Translations under genes and position numbers: made by a program | Assembly: GCA_038322815.1 (NCBI GenBank) | Contig: JBBQGG010000071.1 | Location: forward strand, 1-15,187 | Source of the DNA: PALSA-1296 sp038322815 | GTDB taxonomy: Bacteria; Bacteroidota; Ignavibacteria; Palsa-1295 | Length of the DNA stretch: 15,187 bases | Reading direction: 5' to 3' | Shown: positions 6,811-14,800 of the stretch, piece by piece | How positions within the stretch are numbered: position 1 is the stretch's first letter | How the letters are laid out: every line of letters begins with the position of its first letter | The notes under the pieces: model-generated | The model's database searches: none | What the model saw: the letters and a program-made list of their open reading frames with translations, nothing else | What the model was told of the DNA's origin: nothing

Positions 6811-7748
6811 GCAAAGAAAAAATAAAAAGCGAACAGACTGTGCATGCGGGTGTGAATGCCCGCCTTATCGGAGCGTTTATGCTTGGTGCGATCGCTTTGA
6901 TCATCGTCGTTTTCGTTGTATTTGGCAGCGGCAGTTTTTTCAAAAGCAAAAGTAAATATGTGATCTATTTCCGCGGCACTGTCGATGGCCTGAGTACCGG
7001 AGCACCGGTGAAAATTCGCGGTGTGCAGATTGGATCGGTAATTGAAATTAATCCCATCATGCCCGATACCGGAGATTTTCTTGTCGAAGTCATCATCGAA
7101 ACCGTCGGCGGTACTATTCAGCAAGCTGAAGGAGTCGTCGATAAGAAACTCAATAGTGTTGATACAATGGTGAACCGCGGACTTCGAGCTCAATTGCAAA
7201 GCCAGAGCTTTATCGTCTCGCAAAAGATGATTATCGTTGATTATTTTCATGGTAGTCCGAAGATCACTACTCCAATTGCCATGAGGATCAATAAGGTTTT
7301 GCCGGAAATTCCTTCTATTCCGACTACAAGCGAAGAATTAGAAAAAAGTATGCAAAAAGTGATCAAACAAGTCGGAGATATTCCGTTTACGAAAATATCA
7401 AATGCATTACTTAATACCTTCAACGGAATTGATACTCTTGTCCGATCGACGAAAATTCAGCCCGCTCTTGATAATATCAGTAAAAGCTCTCAGGCGATCA
7501 CTGTCCTTGCCTCACATCTTGATACGGTCGGCGGCATAATGGCAAAAGGAATTAATACAACGACTCTTGCTGCGACTAATTCGCTTAAACATGTCGATGA
7601 CCTGATATTACGTCTGGAGAATCTTTCGATAGAAAATCAATATCTGATCAAAGAAAATCTTGAGCAGCTTTCATCGGCAACGCGCTCGATGAAAAGCCTG
7701 ATGAACTACTTACAGCAGCATCCGAGCGATATACTTTACGGAAAATAA
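6807..7748 (+). CDS. mlaD: MlaD-like MCE-domain lipid-binding protein
   Basis: Periplasmic, inner-membrane-anchored substrate-binding subunit of the lipid transporter. The 313-residue protein has a short charged N-terminus, one membrane helix (about 19-40, LIGAFMLGAIALIIVVFVVF) and a single MCE domain at ~48-150. The domain has the signature GLSTGAPVKIRGVQIGSV (61-78) and a closing segment GLRAQLQSQSFIVSQKMI. The C-terminal half is predicted largely helical with few bulky motifs (PTTSEELEKSMQKVIKQVGD and several LD/SS-rich stretches), as in MCE proteins where helices form a channel above the MCE ring. GAGG at 6797-6800 is a good ribosome site for the ATG at 6807, which overlaps the ATPase stop. 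It is longer than E. coli MlaD (~180 residues), nearer to other single-MCE proteins with helical tails. Confidence 0.9.
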   Translation: MSKEKIKSEQTVHAGVNARLIGAFMLGAIALIIVVFVVFGSGSFFKSKSKYVIYFRGTVDGLSTGAPVKIRGVQIGSVIEINPIMPDTGDFLVEVIIETVGGTIQQAEGVVDKKLNSVDTMVNRGLRAQLQSQSFIVSQKMIIVDYFHGSPKITTPIAMRINKVLPEIPSIPTTSEELEKSMQKVIKQVGDIPFTKISNALLNTFNGIDTLVRSTKIQPALDNISKSSQAITVLASHLDTVGGIMAKGINTTTLAATNSLKHVDDLILRLENLSIENQYLIKENLEQLSSATRSMKSLMNYLQQHPSDILYGK

Positions 7749-7754
7749 TTATTT

Positions 7755-8387
7755 ATGAAGCAAAATACCATAACTCATCGGTCGCTCATCGCATTCGCGA
7801 CCGGCTTATTTATTTTTTCTTCGCTGAATTGCGGCGGCTCAAAACCATCTCGGTTTTATTCACTGACTCCCGTTAAACAAGTCACCGGTGATTTTAAAAC
7901 CGATCCGGTCAGTCATATTGCTATTGGCATTCGCACGATGAAATTGCCTGAATACCTGCTGCGCGAACAGATCGTCACCAGGACAGCAAATGATGAGATC
8001 ACGATGTCGGAATTCAACAGATGGGCTGAACCTCTCGAAGAAAATTTCAAGAGAGTTCTGATCGAAGATCTTTCAAAAGATGTGCCGACCAATAATGTAT
8101 TTCTTTTCCCTGCCAGAGATTCAAATGTGACGAACTATCAGATCCTTCTTGAAGTGACGCAGTTCGAACCAAGGGATAACACCGTCGCACTTTCTGCCAG
8201 ATGGGGTATTTCCAAAGGCGAAGCTGCTGTTTTTCTACTCGATAAACAATCAGCATTCACCGAACAACTATCGGGTGATAGATCTCAGGGATTTGAACCT
8301 ATTGTGGCAGCTATGAGCAGACTGACCGGAAAATTAAGCGCTGATATCGCTACAGAGATCAGAAGCAAAGCGGGAGTGGGGAAGTAA
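7755..8387 (+). CDS. PqiC-type ABC-transport auxiliary lipoprotein
   Basis: The 210-residue product has a lipoprotein signal: a hydrophobic stretch LIAFATGLFIFSSLN before Cys26 and GGS after it. The -1 residue is Asn, less usual than Gly/Ala/Ser but the Cys context is convincing. Family marks of the ABC_trans_aux/PqiC (DUF330/YmbA) group are FYSLTP at residues 34-39, a segment IGIRTMKLPEYLLREQIVTR, and RWAEPLEENFKRVLIEDL. PqiC-type proteins are outer-membrane lipoproteins that pair with MCE proteins to bridge the envelope. It begins 6 nt after the MCE gene, so it is the last gene of the same operon. The module thus combines Mla-like permease, ATPase and MCE subunits with a Pqi-like lipoprotein; MlaC and MlaA are not seen here. 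Confidence 0.85.
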   Translation: MKQNTITHRSLIAFATGLFIFSSLNCGGSKPSRFYSLTPVKQVTGDFKTDPVSHIAIGIRTMKLPEYLLREQIVTRTANDEITMSEFNRWAEPLEENFKRVLIEDLSKDVPTNNVFLFPARDSNVTNYQILLEVTQFEPRDNTVALSARWGISKGEAAVFLLDKQSAFTEQLSGDRSQGFEPIVAAMSRLTGKLSADIATEIRSKAGVGK

Positions 8388-8393
8388 ACCTCA

Positions 8394-8457
8394 GGGGATT
8401 CCTCACATCGTTTTTTTCACTTTGCTCAAAAAATCTCCATTCGGAATGACAGTGAAT
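8394..8457 (-). repeat. Degenerate dispersed intergenic repeat (TGTCATTCCGA type)
   Basis: On the minus strand this reads GGATTCACTGTCATTCCGAA, then a ~35-nt middle with GAGCAAAGTGA and two A/T runs, and ends GTGAGGAATCCCC. TGTCATTCCGA...GAGGAATC is the wording of a dispersed repeat met in many bacterial genomes. It fills the gap between two convergent genes (stops at 8387 and 8466), where it could also act as a two-way transcription stop because it holds T7 (8411-8417) and A6 (8428-8433) facing each other. Identification rests on recalled pattern and needs genome copies to confirm. Confidence 0.5.
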
Positions 8458-8465
8458 CCTACTCC

Positions 8466-9398
8466 TTACTGCTGACCGAGCACCAGAGGCAAACCGTTCT
8501 TCGGATTTCCGATCACCACGATCTTTGCATTCGGTGACTCTGCAAGTTTTTGCGTTGCTTCGATTCCTTTTAATTCGAGAATTTCTTTGGAAAGCCCTTG
8601 TGCTACGATCTTTTGAAAATCCTGAATACCTTGCGCCTCAATACGTTTGCGGTCAGCTTCCTGTTTTTCTTTTTGCAGAACGAATTCCATTTTCTGTGCA
8701 TCCTGCTGAGCGGAGATCTTGGCATTGATCGATTGCTGAACTGATTGCGGAAGTGATACATCGCGAAGCAGCATACCTTCAAGCACTAATCCGCGCTTCT
8801 TAAAACTTTCATCTAAGAATGATGTAACCTTGGTAACGAAATCTTCACGTTTTACCGAATAGAGATCGGTGCTGACATAATTAACTGCCTTATCGCGAAG
8901 TGCTGAGCGAATTTCAGGACGGACAATTTTATCAGTATAATCTTCGCCGATCGTGCGGTATACCATCGGAGCAGCAGTTGGCAGCAGACGGTATTGCACA
9001 GTGATCTCAAGTTTTAAAGTTAATCCGTCGGAAGTAAGAACTTCAATTGCATCATCGCCTTTGACCTGCCCTTCATTATGTGTTGCGCTCATGGTATAAG
9101 CCTGAGTGCGCACATCCATTGGCTTGATCTCATAGAGCGGATTAATAAGATGGAAGCCATTCTCCAGTGCATCCGGCTCGACATTACCATACAGCACCTG
9201 CACTCCGACATTTCCTGCAGGAACGACGGTTGCTGTTGATAAGATAAGGAAAACGACGGCAGCCGCTGCAGCAACTTGAAAAGCGATCCCGAAAATTTTA
9301 TGATTATCGGTGCGTGTATTCGCTGTCGGTGATGTGCGTGAGCGGGCAATAAATGCACCTACGGCAATGATAAGAAAAAGAATAAATCCTGTAAACAT
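8466..9398 (-). CDS. SPFH/Band 7 (prohibitin-family) membrane protein
   Basis: The 310-residue protein begins with a hydrophobic segment (residues 3-18), a short polar link rich in Thr/Arg, and a second membrane segment at ~36-57. It then has the Band 7/SPFH entry VVPAGNVGVQVLYGNVEPDA, with GFHLINPLYEIKPMDVRTQA at 81-100. The SPFH core runs to ~230 (LTLKLEITVQYRL; RPEIRSALRDKAV; LLRDVSLPQSV). An Ala/Gln/Lys/Glu-rich coiled coil follows (INAKISAQQDAQKMEFVLQK onward), ending IVVIGNPKNGLPLVLGQQ. Prohibitin-type SPFH proteins form large ring or cage oligomers on the membrane, often governing membrane proteases or microdomains. No partner protease (FtsH, NfeD) is visible here. It is convergent with the lipid-transport operon. 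The ATG lies directly before the first hydrophobic segment; no clear ribosome site is seen. Confidence 0.9.
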   Translation of the reverse strand: MFTGFILFLIIAVGAFIARSRTSPTANTRTDNHKIFGIAFQVAAAAAVVFLILSTATVVPAGNVGVQVLYGNVEPDALENGFHLINPLYEIKPMDVRTQAYTMSATHNEGQVKGDDAIEVLTSDGLTLKLEITVQYRLLPTAAPMVYRTIGEDYTDKIVRPEIRSALRDKAVNYVSTDLYSVKREDFVTKVTSFLDESFKKRGLVLEGMLLRDVSLPQSVQQSINAKISAQQDAQKMEFVLQKEKQEADRKRIEAQGIQDFQKIVAQGLSKEILELKGIEATQKLAESPNAKIVVIGNPKNGLPLVLGQQ

Positions 9399-9477
9399 AA
9401 TGATGTACGGTTAATAAATGAAACACAACAACAATGATTCCGGTGGATTTAGTGCAGAACGTAGAAAGCAACTATAC

Positions 9478-9579
9478 CGTCATTGCGAGCGCAGCGAAGC
9501 AATCTAACGTTCAAATGGTTATTGAATCCGAAAGTGTAGATTGTTTCGTCAGCCGCTGCGCTCCTTCCTCGCACTGACG
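9478..9579. repeat. REP/MITE-like inverted-repeat element
   Basis: The left arm, CGTCATTGCGAGCGCAGCGA continuing AGCAATCT (9478-9505), is an imperfect reverse complement of the right arm 9538-9579. Read on the minus strand the right arm begins CGTCAGTGCGAGGAAGGAGC and ends GACGAAACAATCT. About 32 nt of unrelated sequence separates the arms. CGTCATTGCGAG...GAAGCAATCT is the core of a dispersed palindromic repeat seen in many bacterial genomes. The element lies in the spacer between the divergent SPFH and XRE genes. The right arm carries an insertion of about 14 nt relative to the left, so it is somewhat decayed. No open frame is inside. Confidence 0.7.
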
Positions 9580-9598
9580 ATGGTAACTGCTCCATGAC

Positions 9599-9625
9599 AA
9601 ATTATTAATCCTAAATTAATAATTT
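9599..9625. promoter_or_regulatory. Perfect 11-bp A/T inverted repeat upstream of the XRE gene
   Basis: AAATTATTAAT (9599-9609) and ATTAATAATTT (9615-9625) are exact reverse complements around CCTAA. The arms are pure A/T, and further ATTAATAA-like sequence follows to about 9645. It lies 82 nt upstream of the regulator's ATG in a divergent promoter region, a plausible operator for that regulator. An A/T-rich chance palindrome cannot be excluded. The rest of the 309-bp gene-free stretch 9399-9707 holds only the REP-like element and no recognisable promoter. Confidence 0.4.
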
Positions 9626-9707
9626 ATAATAAAATTAATAAAAAACTGATATTACTCTGGCACACCTTTTGTGAATATTTCTGAGCATTAACATTCATAA
9701 AAAAAAT

Positions 9708-9932
9708 ATGAACATCAGGCAAATCATAGGAGAGAACGTACGGTGCTTCAGGTACAAAATGAATTGGAGTCAGGAAGCATTAGGTTCTCATACCGGATTA
9801 CATCATGACTATCTCGGTCGTCTTGAACGCGGCCAGGTAAATATCAGCGTAGAAAATCTGGTAAAGATCGCATCTGTTTTAGAAGTAGCTCCGCACTACT
9901 TGTTAGTAGAAGGGCATTGCTATACGGATTAG
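9708..9932 (+). CDS. Small XRE-family (Cro/C1-type HTH) transcriptional regulator
   Basis: A 74-residue protein that is almost only a helix-turn-helix domain: IGENVRCFRYKMNWSQEALG (7-26) gives helix 1 and the start of helix 2, HTGLHHDYLGRLERGQ (28-43) the turn and recognition helix, and NISVENLVKIASVLEVAPHYL (45-65) helices 4 and 5. The pattern matches the compact XRE regulators (R..R...WSQE.LA...G....Y....E.G....S...L..IA..L.V....L). It probably binds DNA as a dimer with no separate ligand domain. The ATG follows an A-run with no Shine-Dalgarno sequence. It is not next to a toxin gene or phage genes; a histidine-rich protein gene follows after 77 nt. The inverted repeat at 9599-9625 is a candidate autoregulatory site. 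Small size also fits an orphan antitoxin or a restriction-system controller, but nothing nearby supports either. Confidence 0.85.
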   Translation: MNIRQIIGENVRCFRYKMNWSQEALGSHTGLHHDYLGRLERGQVNISVENLVKIASVLEVAPHYLLVEGHCYTD

Positions 9933-9944
9933 AATGCATGCATT
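9933..9944. repeat. 12-nt perfect palindrome AATGCATGCATT
   Basis: This starts at the base directly after the XRE stop codon (9930-9932) and is self-complementary over all 12 bases. It could be a protein-binding site in the 77-nt gap before the histidine-rich gene, or chance. No loop, so it is not a hairpin terminator. Confidence 0.25.
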
Positions 9945-10009
9945 GTTTAAAGAATAAAAATTGTTATTGCAGTTGAAACTCCCCAACAACATTTTAAAAC
10001 ATTACGATA

Positions 10010-10222
10010 ATGGAACAGAAACAACATCACGACGACCACGAACAGGCTGCAAAGCATTACGAAGAAGCAGCAAAACACCAGCATTTAGCCCACAAACACC
10101 ATCTCGAAAATAATGCTGAAATGGCTGCATATCATGCCTACACTGCTCAAGGACATCATGACCAGGCTGAATATCATGCACAAGCTGCAAACAGGCACCA
10201 TGCCGGCAGAAATTCCAAGTAG
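10010..10222 (+). CDS. Histidine-rich small helical protein of unknown function
   Basis: A 70-residue protein with 15 histidines and many Ala, Glu and Gln, in recurring units such as EQAAKHYEEAAKHQH, LAHKHHLENN, GHHDQAEYHAQAANRHH. The roughly seven-residue spacing of AAKH/AAYH-like units predicts long amphipathic helices or a small bundle. There is no signal peptide or membrane segment, so it should be cytoplasmic. I recall similar small His/Ala-rich hypothetical proteins in many bacteria, but no established function. The clustered histidines suggest binding of a divalent metal or a pH-sensitive role (inference only). The bias of this frame (CA[TC] codons matched to helix periodicity) argues for a real gene, although no ribosome site is seen. 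It may be co-transcribed with the XRE gene 77 nt upstream. Confidence 0.75.
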   Translation: MEQKQHHDDHEQAAKHYEEAAKHQHLAHKHHLENNAEMAAYHAYTAQGHHDQAEYHAQAANRHHAGRNSK

Positions 10223-10321
10223 AATGTGATGGCTTATGGGATTCTGACGAAGGAAGTACAATTGTGATCATCTCAATCGTATCTATGTGAAACTAATACA
10301 GAAAATTTTTCTAATCTCCCG

Positions 10322-11554
10322 TTATTCTTTTATGATCTTCCTCACCACCACTCCCTCCGGCGTTGCAAATCTGAAGAAATAGGTGCCCGTAGGCTGCTGA
10401 GAAAGATCGAGCTTAAAACTTGCAGAATGGGGATGCGGAATTTGGGCAACAGTCTCGCCCAGAACATTCACGACCGACACGTTTACCAGATTCTCCGGTG
10501 CGCCGGAGATAGTGAGGATTCCAGTAGTTGGGTTGGGATGGATGTTGATATTAGAATATTGATCGGTAGTGTTTACCTCATTGATAAAAGGTGGTCCGCC
10601 GCCATCAATTGTTTTGTAGATTTGACTGTCAACTCCAACGGCATAACCAACTAATTTTGTGGGAAGTGATACTGCGGCTCTTATATCATGGGGACCATTA
10701 ATAAAGCTGAACTGTATATGCCAAGACTCTCCGGCATCAGTTGATCTTGTGATCTGCCCTACGCCAGAATACAAATTCATACCGAGAATATTATTAGTAT
10801 CGCATTTGGCAATTGCATAAGCATCGCCGGAATCTAAATATCGATAAGTTTTAAAATCATCATTCGTTTTTATTAAGGGCGAGTTAAAATCACCTCGTAT
10901 CCAAGTACTATCATGTAAAAAAAGAAGTTGGTCGCCACCTGCACCGTGATTCTCCCAACTAATTCCTCCATCAGAAGTAGAAAAAGCCAACTGCGTACCT
11001 CCTGAGCCGTCCTGTGCCTCGGCTTCTACAGCAACGAAACCGTGTTCGTTATCACGGAATGCAAGGGTATGGACATTAACGACGCTCATCGTGCTGCCCG
11101 GTGAAATTACCTGTACTTTATTGTAAATCCAGTTCTTTCCGCCGTTAAGAGTTTTCCTAATTACCATGTCTTTGCTACCACTTATTAGTCCTGCTGAGTA
11201 CCCAACTGCGTCTGAAGGGAATTCAATATCCAATACTACTAATCCTTCATCAACCCAGTTGAATCCATCATCAGTCGTTTTATAAACGCGTGGGTAAGTA
11301 AAACCAAACTTATTATTGTTAAAGAATTTAAAGTAGCTAGTGTTTATGGCAAGAGAAGTCCATGTCACGCCTCCGTCTGTTGTTCTAAAATTTCCTATAT
11401 CGTATGCACTGACAAAACCTGTATCGGCATTTATAAAGTATATGCTTGTAAATTGTTTTGAAATGGGTGCAGTCTTGAGTGGGAACCAACCATTTTGTGC
11501 AAACAAAGTGGTTGTCATAAAAGCAAAAGAGAAAACAAAATAATATTTTTTCAT
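10322..11554 (-). CDS. Secreted seven-Asp-box beta-propeller protein with T9SS sorting domain
   Basis: The 410-residue product starts with a signal peptide (MKKYYFVFSFAFMTTTLFAQ). AGAGGA, seven bases upstream of the ATG (plus-strand 11562-11567), is a good ribosome site. Asp-box motifs occur seven times (TTDGGVTW, TTDDGFNW, TLNGGKNW, TSDGGISW, the degenerate TNDDFKTY, STDAGESW and TIDGGGPP), fitting one seven-bladed propeller. The last ~75 residues are a type A T9SS domain: NIHPNPTTGILTISGAPENL, VSVVNVLGETVA, QPTGTYFFRF, and a terminal VVRKIIKE. Size, motif number and sorting domain closely match the frameshift-corrected protein encoded at 504-1731, so the two are likely paralogues. The protein should be exported through Sec and T9SS to the surface or medium. 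Its ligand is unknown, and no catalytic residues can be assigned. Confidence 0.88.
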   Translation of the reverse strand: MKKYYFVFSFAFMTTTLFAQNGWFPLKTAPISKQFTSIYFINADTGFVSAYDIGNFRTTDGGVTWTSLAINTSYFKFFNNNKFGFTYPRVYKTTDDGFNWVDEGLVVLDIEFPSDAVGYSAGLISGSKDMVIRKTLNGGKNWIYNKVQVISPGSTMSVVNVHTLAFRDNEHGFVAVEAEAQDGSGGTQLAFSTSDGGISWENHGAGGDQLLFLHDSTWIRGDFNSPLIKTNDDFKTYRYLDSGDAYAIAKCDTNNILGMNLYSGVGQITRSTDAGESWHIQFSFINGPHDIRAAVSLPTKLVGYAVGVDSQIYKTIDGGGPPFINEVNTTDQYSNINIHPNPTTGILTISGAPENLVNVSVVNVLGETVAQIPHPHSASFKLDLSQQPTGTYFFRFATPEGVVVRKIIKE

Positions 11555-11613
11555 ATATATGTCCTCTATCCGATATGTACTGTATGTCCTAAAGATTTTT
11601 TTAGATTAATTGG

Positions 11614-11648
11614 TAAAAAAAGTTTCGGCTTCAAGGCATCTTTTTTTA
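11614..11648 (-). terminator. Possible terminator: TAAAAAAAG/CTTTTTTTA stem
   Basis: TAAAAAAAG (11614-11622) and CTTTTTTTA (11640-11648) are exact complements flanking 17 nt that include CTTCAAG, itself able to pair three bases. A and T runs on either side of a small fold can terminate in both directions, here for the minus-strand gene ending at 11817. The stem is nearly all A/T and lies ~170 nt past that stop, so support is weak. Confidence 0.25.
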
Positions 11649-11708
11649 TGAAGACGGATGGAAGTCAGACGTACAAATGTATAAAGGTTTTCCGAAAATT
11701 GTTCCAGC

Positions 11709-11730
11709 TTAATCACGATTTTATGATTAA
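11709..11730. repeat. 7-bp inverted repeat TTAATCA/TGATTAA
   Basis: TTAATCA (11709-11715) and TGATTAA (11724-11730) pair around an 8-nt loop in the AT-rich spacer between two minus-strand genes, upstream of the propeller gene. It could be an operator or chance in A/T-rich DNA. Confidence 0.25.
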
Positions 11731-11743
11731 TTAATATTCTATG

Positions 11744-11777
11744 GAAGAAATTTTAAATTCGAAGGAATTTTAAATTC
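11744..11777. repeat. Two tandem 17-bp direct repeats
   Basis: GAAGAAATTTTAAATTC (11744-11760) is followed directly by GAAGGAATTTTAAATTC (11761-11777), differing at one base. Each unit holds a near-palindrome AATTTTAAATT. They lie 40 nt beyond the stop of the sortilin-like gene. Phased copies suggest either slippage or a binding site for a dimeric protein. Confidence 0.6.
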
Positions 11778-11816
11778 ATGGATGCTCTTCAGTCAGTATA
11801 GCAGTTTGCGGTATCA

Positions 11817-14800
11817 CTATTCTGTCTTCTTCCTCATATCAATGATCGGCTTCCGTGATTTATCTGCAAGGATATTGAATGAGGGAACAAGCCCGTCTTC
11901 GACTCGCCTTAAAATAGCAAATTGTTTTCCGACCTGAATGGTCAGGTCATCAAAAACTAAACGCTCCTGATCTGTAGGTTTTGCATCGGCACTTTTTACG
12001 TAATCGAAGAGGATGGCAAGCTTATCGTTCAAGCGGATAGGGAATCGCAATGCATCTTCGCCTGCTTTGATCTTCGATTGGATAAAGAGGTCTTCGACAA
12101 ACTGCAAACTATCGAGTAGTGGTTTAGCAGCATCCTTAAAAGGCTTCGCCTCAACTGTATCGGTGAATGCGCCTAAAAAAGATTCGATCGAACTTCTGAT
12201 CTTGCGGACTCTCTTAACTGCTTTATGAATTGCCGAGATCGTATCACGAAGCTGCAATGCCAATGTATTTTGGGCGACGAGATCGGATTGCGATACTTTG
12301 ATTTTCGGATATTCAAATACATCGAATGATTGTTCGGATAGAAGCGTATCATTACGGAGCAAATCCACAAAATATTTTCCCGGAATAACTTTCGGTCCTG
12401 CAAGTGATCCTTGCATCACGGCATCTTTTTCATATTCCTGGGCATCATCATGACGCAGATCCCAGACAAAAACATTTGCACCTGAATCGGCACGAAGCAC
12501 TCCGGGACGTTTTGCCTGCGGATCTTCATAAAATTCTTTTTTGATCTTCACAGGCTCCTTCTTTTTATCTTTGGTGCTCGAGTAACTTGTGATCGTATCG
12601 CGCTTCTCATTTAAGAATAAGAGTTTGATCTCGCCTTCCGGTTTTTTCTTGAAATTATACCTGATGATCGCTCCGCCCGGCGCATTCTGCCCTGTCGTGA
12701 TCGCCGTATCAGCGCTGCCGCCATCCATGCGGACAGTGCGGCGCGGAGCAAAAAGAATTTGCTCGGCATTTGCCATCTGATCGGTGATCTGATACAGCGG
12801 AGTAATATCATCTAATACCCAGAACGATCTGCCATGCGTTGCAATAACCAGATCGTTATCGCGTGCCTGAACTTGAATATCGCGTACGGGTGTAACCGGT
12901 AAATTTAATTGAAGCGATTGCCAGTTCTCTCCGTCATTAAAAGAAACATAGACGCCTTTCTCTGTTCCGGCGTAAAGCAACCCTTTATGATTCGGATCTT
13001 CACGGATGCAATGCGTAAATGATCCTTCATTAATACCATCAGTTATTTGCTTCCACGATTTTCCGTAATCATTGGTCTTGAAAAGATAGGGATGCCTGTC
13101 ATCCCATTTATATCGATGCGCTGCAATATAGCAAGTGCCTGCATCATAATGCGACGGCTCGACGATAGAAATAATTGCCCATTGCGGTAAACCTGACGGT
13201 GTGATCTTCTCCCAATGTTTCCCTTCATCGGTTGATATATGCATAAGTCCATCATCGGTGCCTGCCCATAGCAATCCTTGTTTAAGTGGTGATGGCGCGA
13301 ATGCAAAAATATCGGGATAGGTCTCCGCTCCTGTATTATCTTTGGTGATAGGTCCGCCGCTGGAGCATTGCATTTCGCTTTCGTTACGAGTCAGGTCGGG
13401 TGAAATGATCTCCCAGCTTTGTCCTTCGTTTGTCGTCTTATGCACCATCTGCGAGGTCACATACATCGTCTTATGATCGAACGGTGAAATGCAGAGGGGA
13501 TACGTCCACTGAAACCGGTATTTCCTTGCGCATGCTCCGTCGCCAAGCGATGATTCAGGATAAGGAGAAATGATCTGATACTGATCGGCTGATTTTGTAT
13601 ATTTGCTGAGCAGTCCGTCATACTCACCGCCATAAGTTATATCCGAATTATCAGGATTTGGCACAATGTATCCTGCTTCGCCGCCTGCAACTCCGTACCA
13701 ATCATGAATGCTGATGTCGCCGCCTGTAGTGCGCGAAGCCACTCGCATCGAACCCCAATCCTGCTGCGCGCCATAGACATTGTATGGGAAATCATTATCG
13801 AGATTGACATGATAAAATTGCGAAGTCGGCAGTGCTTCCTTCGACCATGTCTTTGCACCGTTGAAAGTGATCGCTGCACTTCCGTCATCGCCGATAATAA
13901 AATTATTCGGATCATCGGGATTGATCCACATGTCATGATTGTCGCCATGCTCCTGAGGAATCTTCGTAAATGAACTTCCGCCGTTCGTGGATTTCCAGAA
14001 CTCGACATTCATGACATAGACAAGATCCTGCTGTTTAGGATCAGCAAAGACTTGAGAAAAATACCATGGACGCTGCGTGAGATTATTATTAGTATCGAGC
14101 TGCTGCCATTTTTTTCCTCCGTCATCGGAGCGAAATAATCCGCCATGTTCATTTTCGATCATCGCAAAAATTCGTTCGGGATTTGCAGGAGAAACTGATA
14201 CAATAATTTTACCAAGCAAACCTTTCGGCATTCCCGGATTATGTGAAAGTGAATTCCACGACGTTCCTCCATCGGTGGATTTATACAGTCCGCTCGTCTC
14301 GCCGCCTGAAGTCAGCGACCATGCCGTGCGGTTCGCATGCCACATCGAAGCGTAAAGATTACTTGGATTTGCGGGATCGATCTTAATATCAATTGCGCCC
14401 GTTGAATCATCTTTACTTAATACTTGCTCCCATGACGTCCCGCCGTTAGTTGTCCGGTAAATTCCGCGCTCTTTATTTTTTCCGAAGACCTGACCGAGCA
14501 CGGCAGCATAAGCAATTTCAGGTTTCCAGGGATGGACAACAATTCGCGCAACCGAATATGATTTTTCCAGCCCAAGATATTTCCATGTTTTTCCGGCATC
14601 GGTGGATTTATACATTCCATCACCCATGGCAACGGTGTTGCGGATCGCCGCTTCGCCCATGCCAACATAAATAATATTCGGATCGCTTGGGGCGATAGCA
14701 AGAGCACCTACGGATGCTGAGTGAAATGTGGAATCCGAGATCGGAAACCATGTGCTTCCGGCATCATCGGTTTTCCAGATACCGCCGCCTGTAGCACCCA

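Noticed and set aside
6471..7250. Long minus-strand open frame (259 codons) opposite the ATPase and MCE genes
   Set aside because: It runs antisense to two well-conserved coupled genes; its translation shows no domain and unnatural Asp/His/Asn-rich composition.
10492..10509. TCTCCGG/CCGGAGA hairpin in the minus-strand propeller gene
   Set aside because: A 7-bp stem inside sorting-domain codons with no T-run; likely chance from Ser-Gly-Ala-Pro codons.
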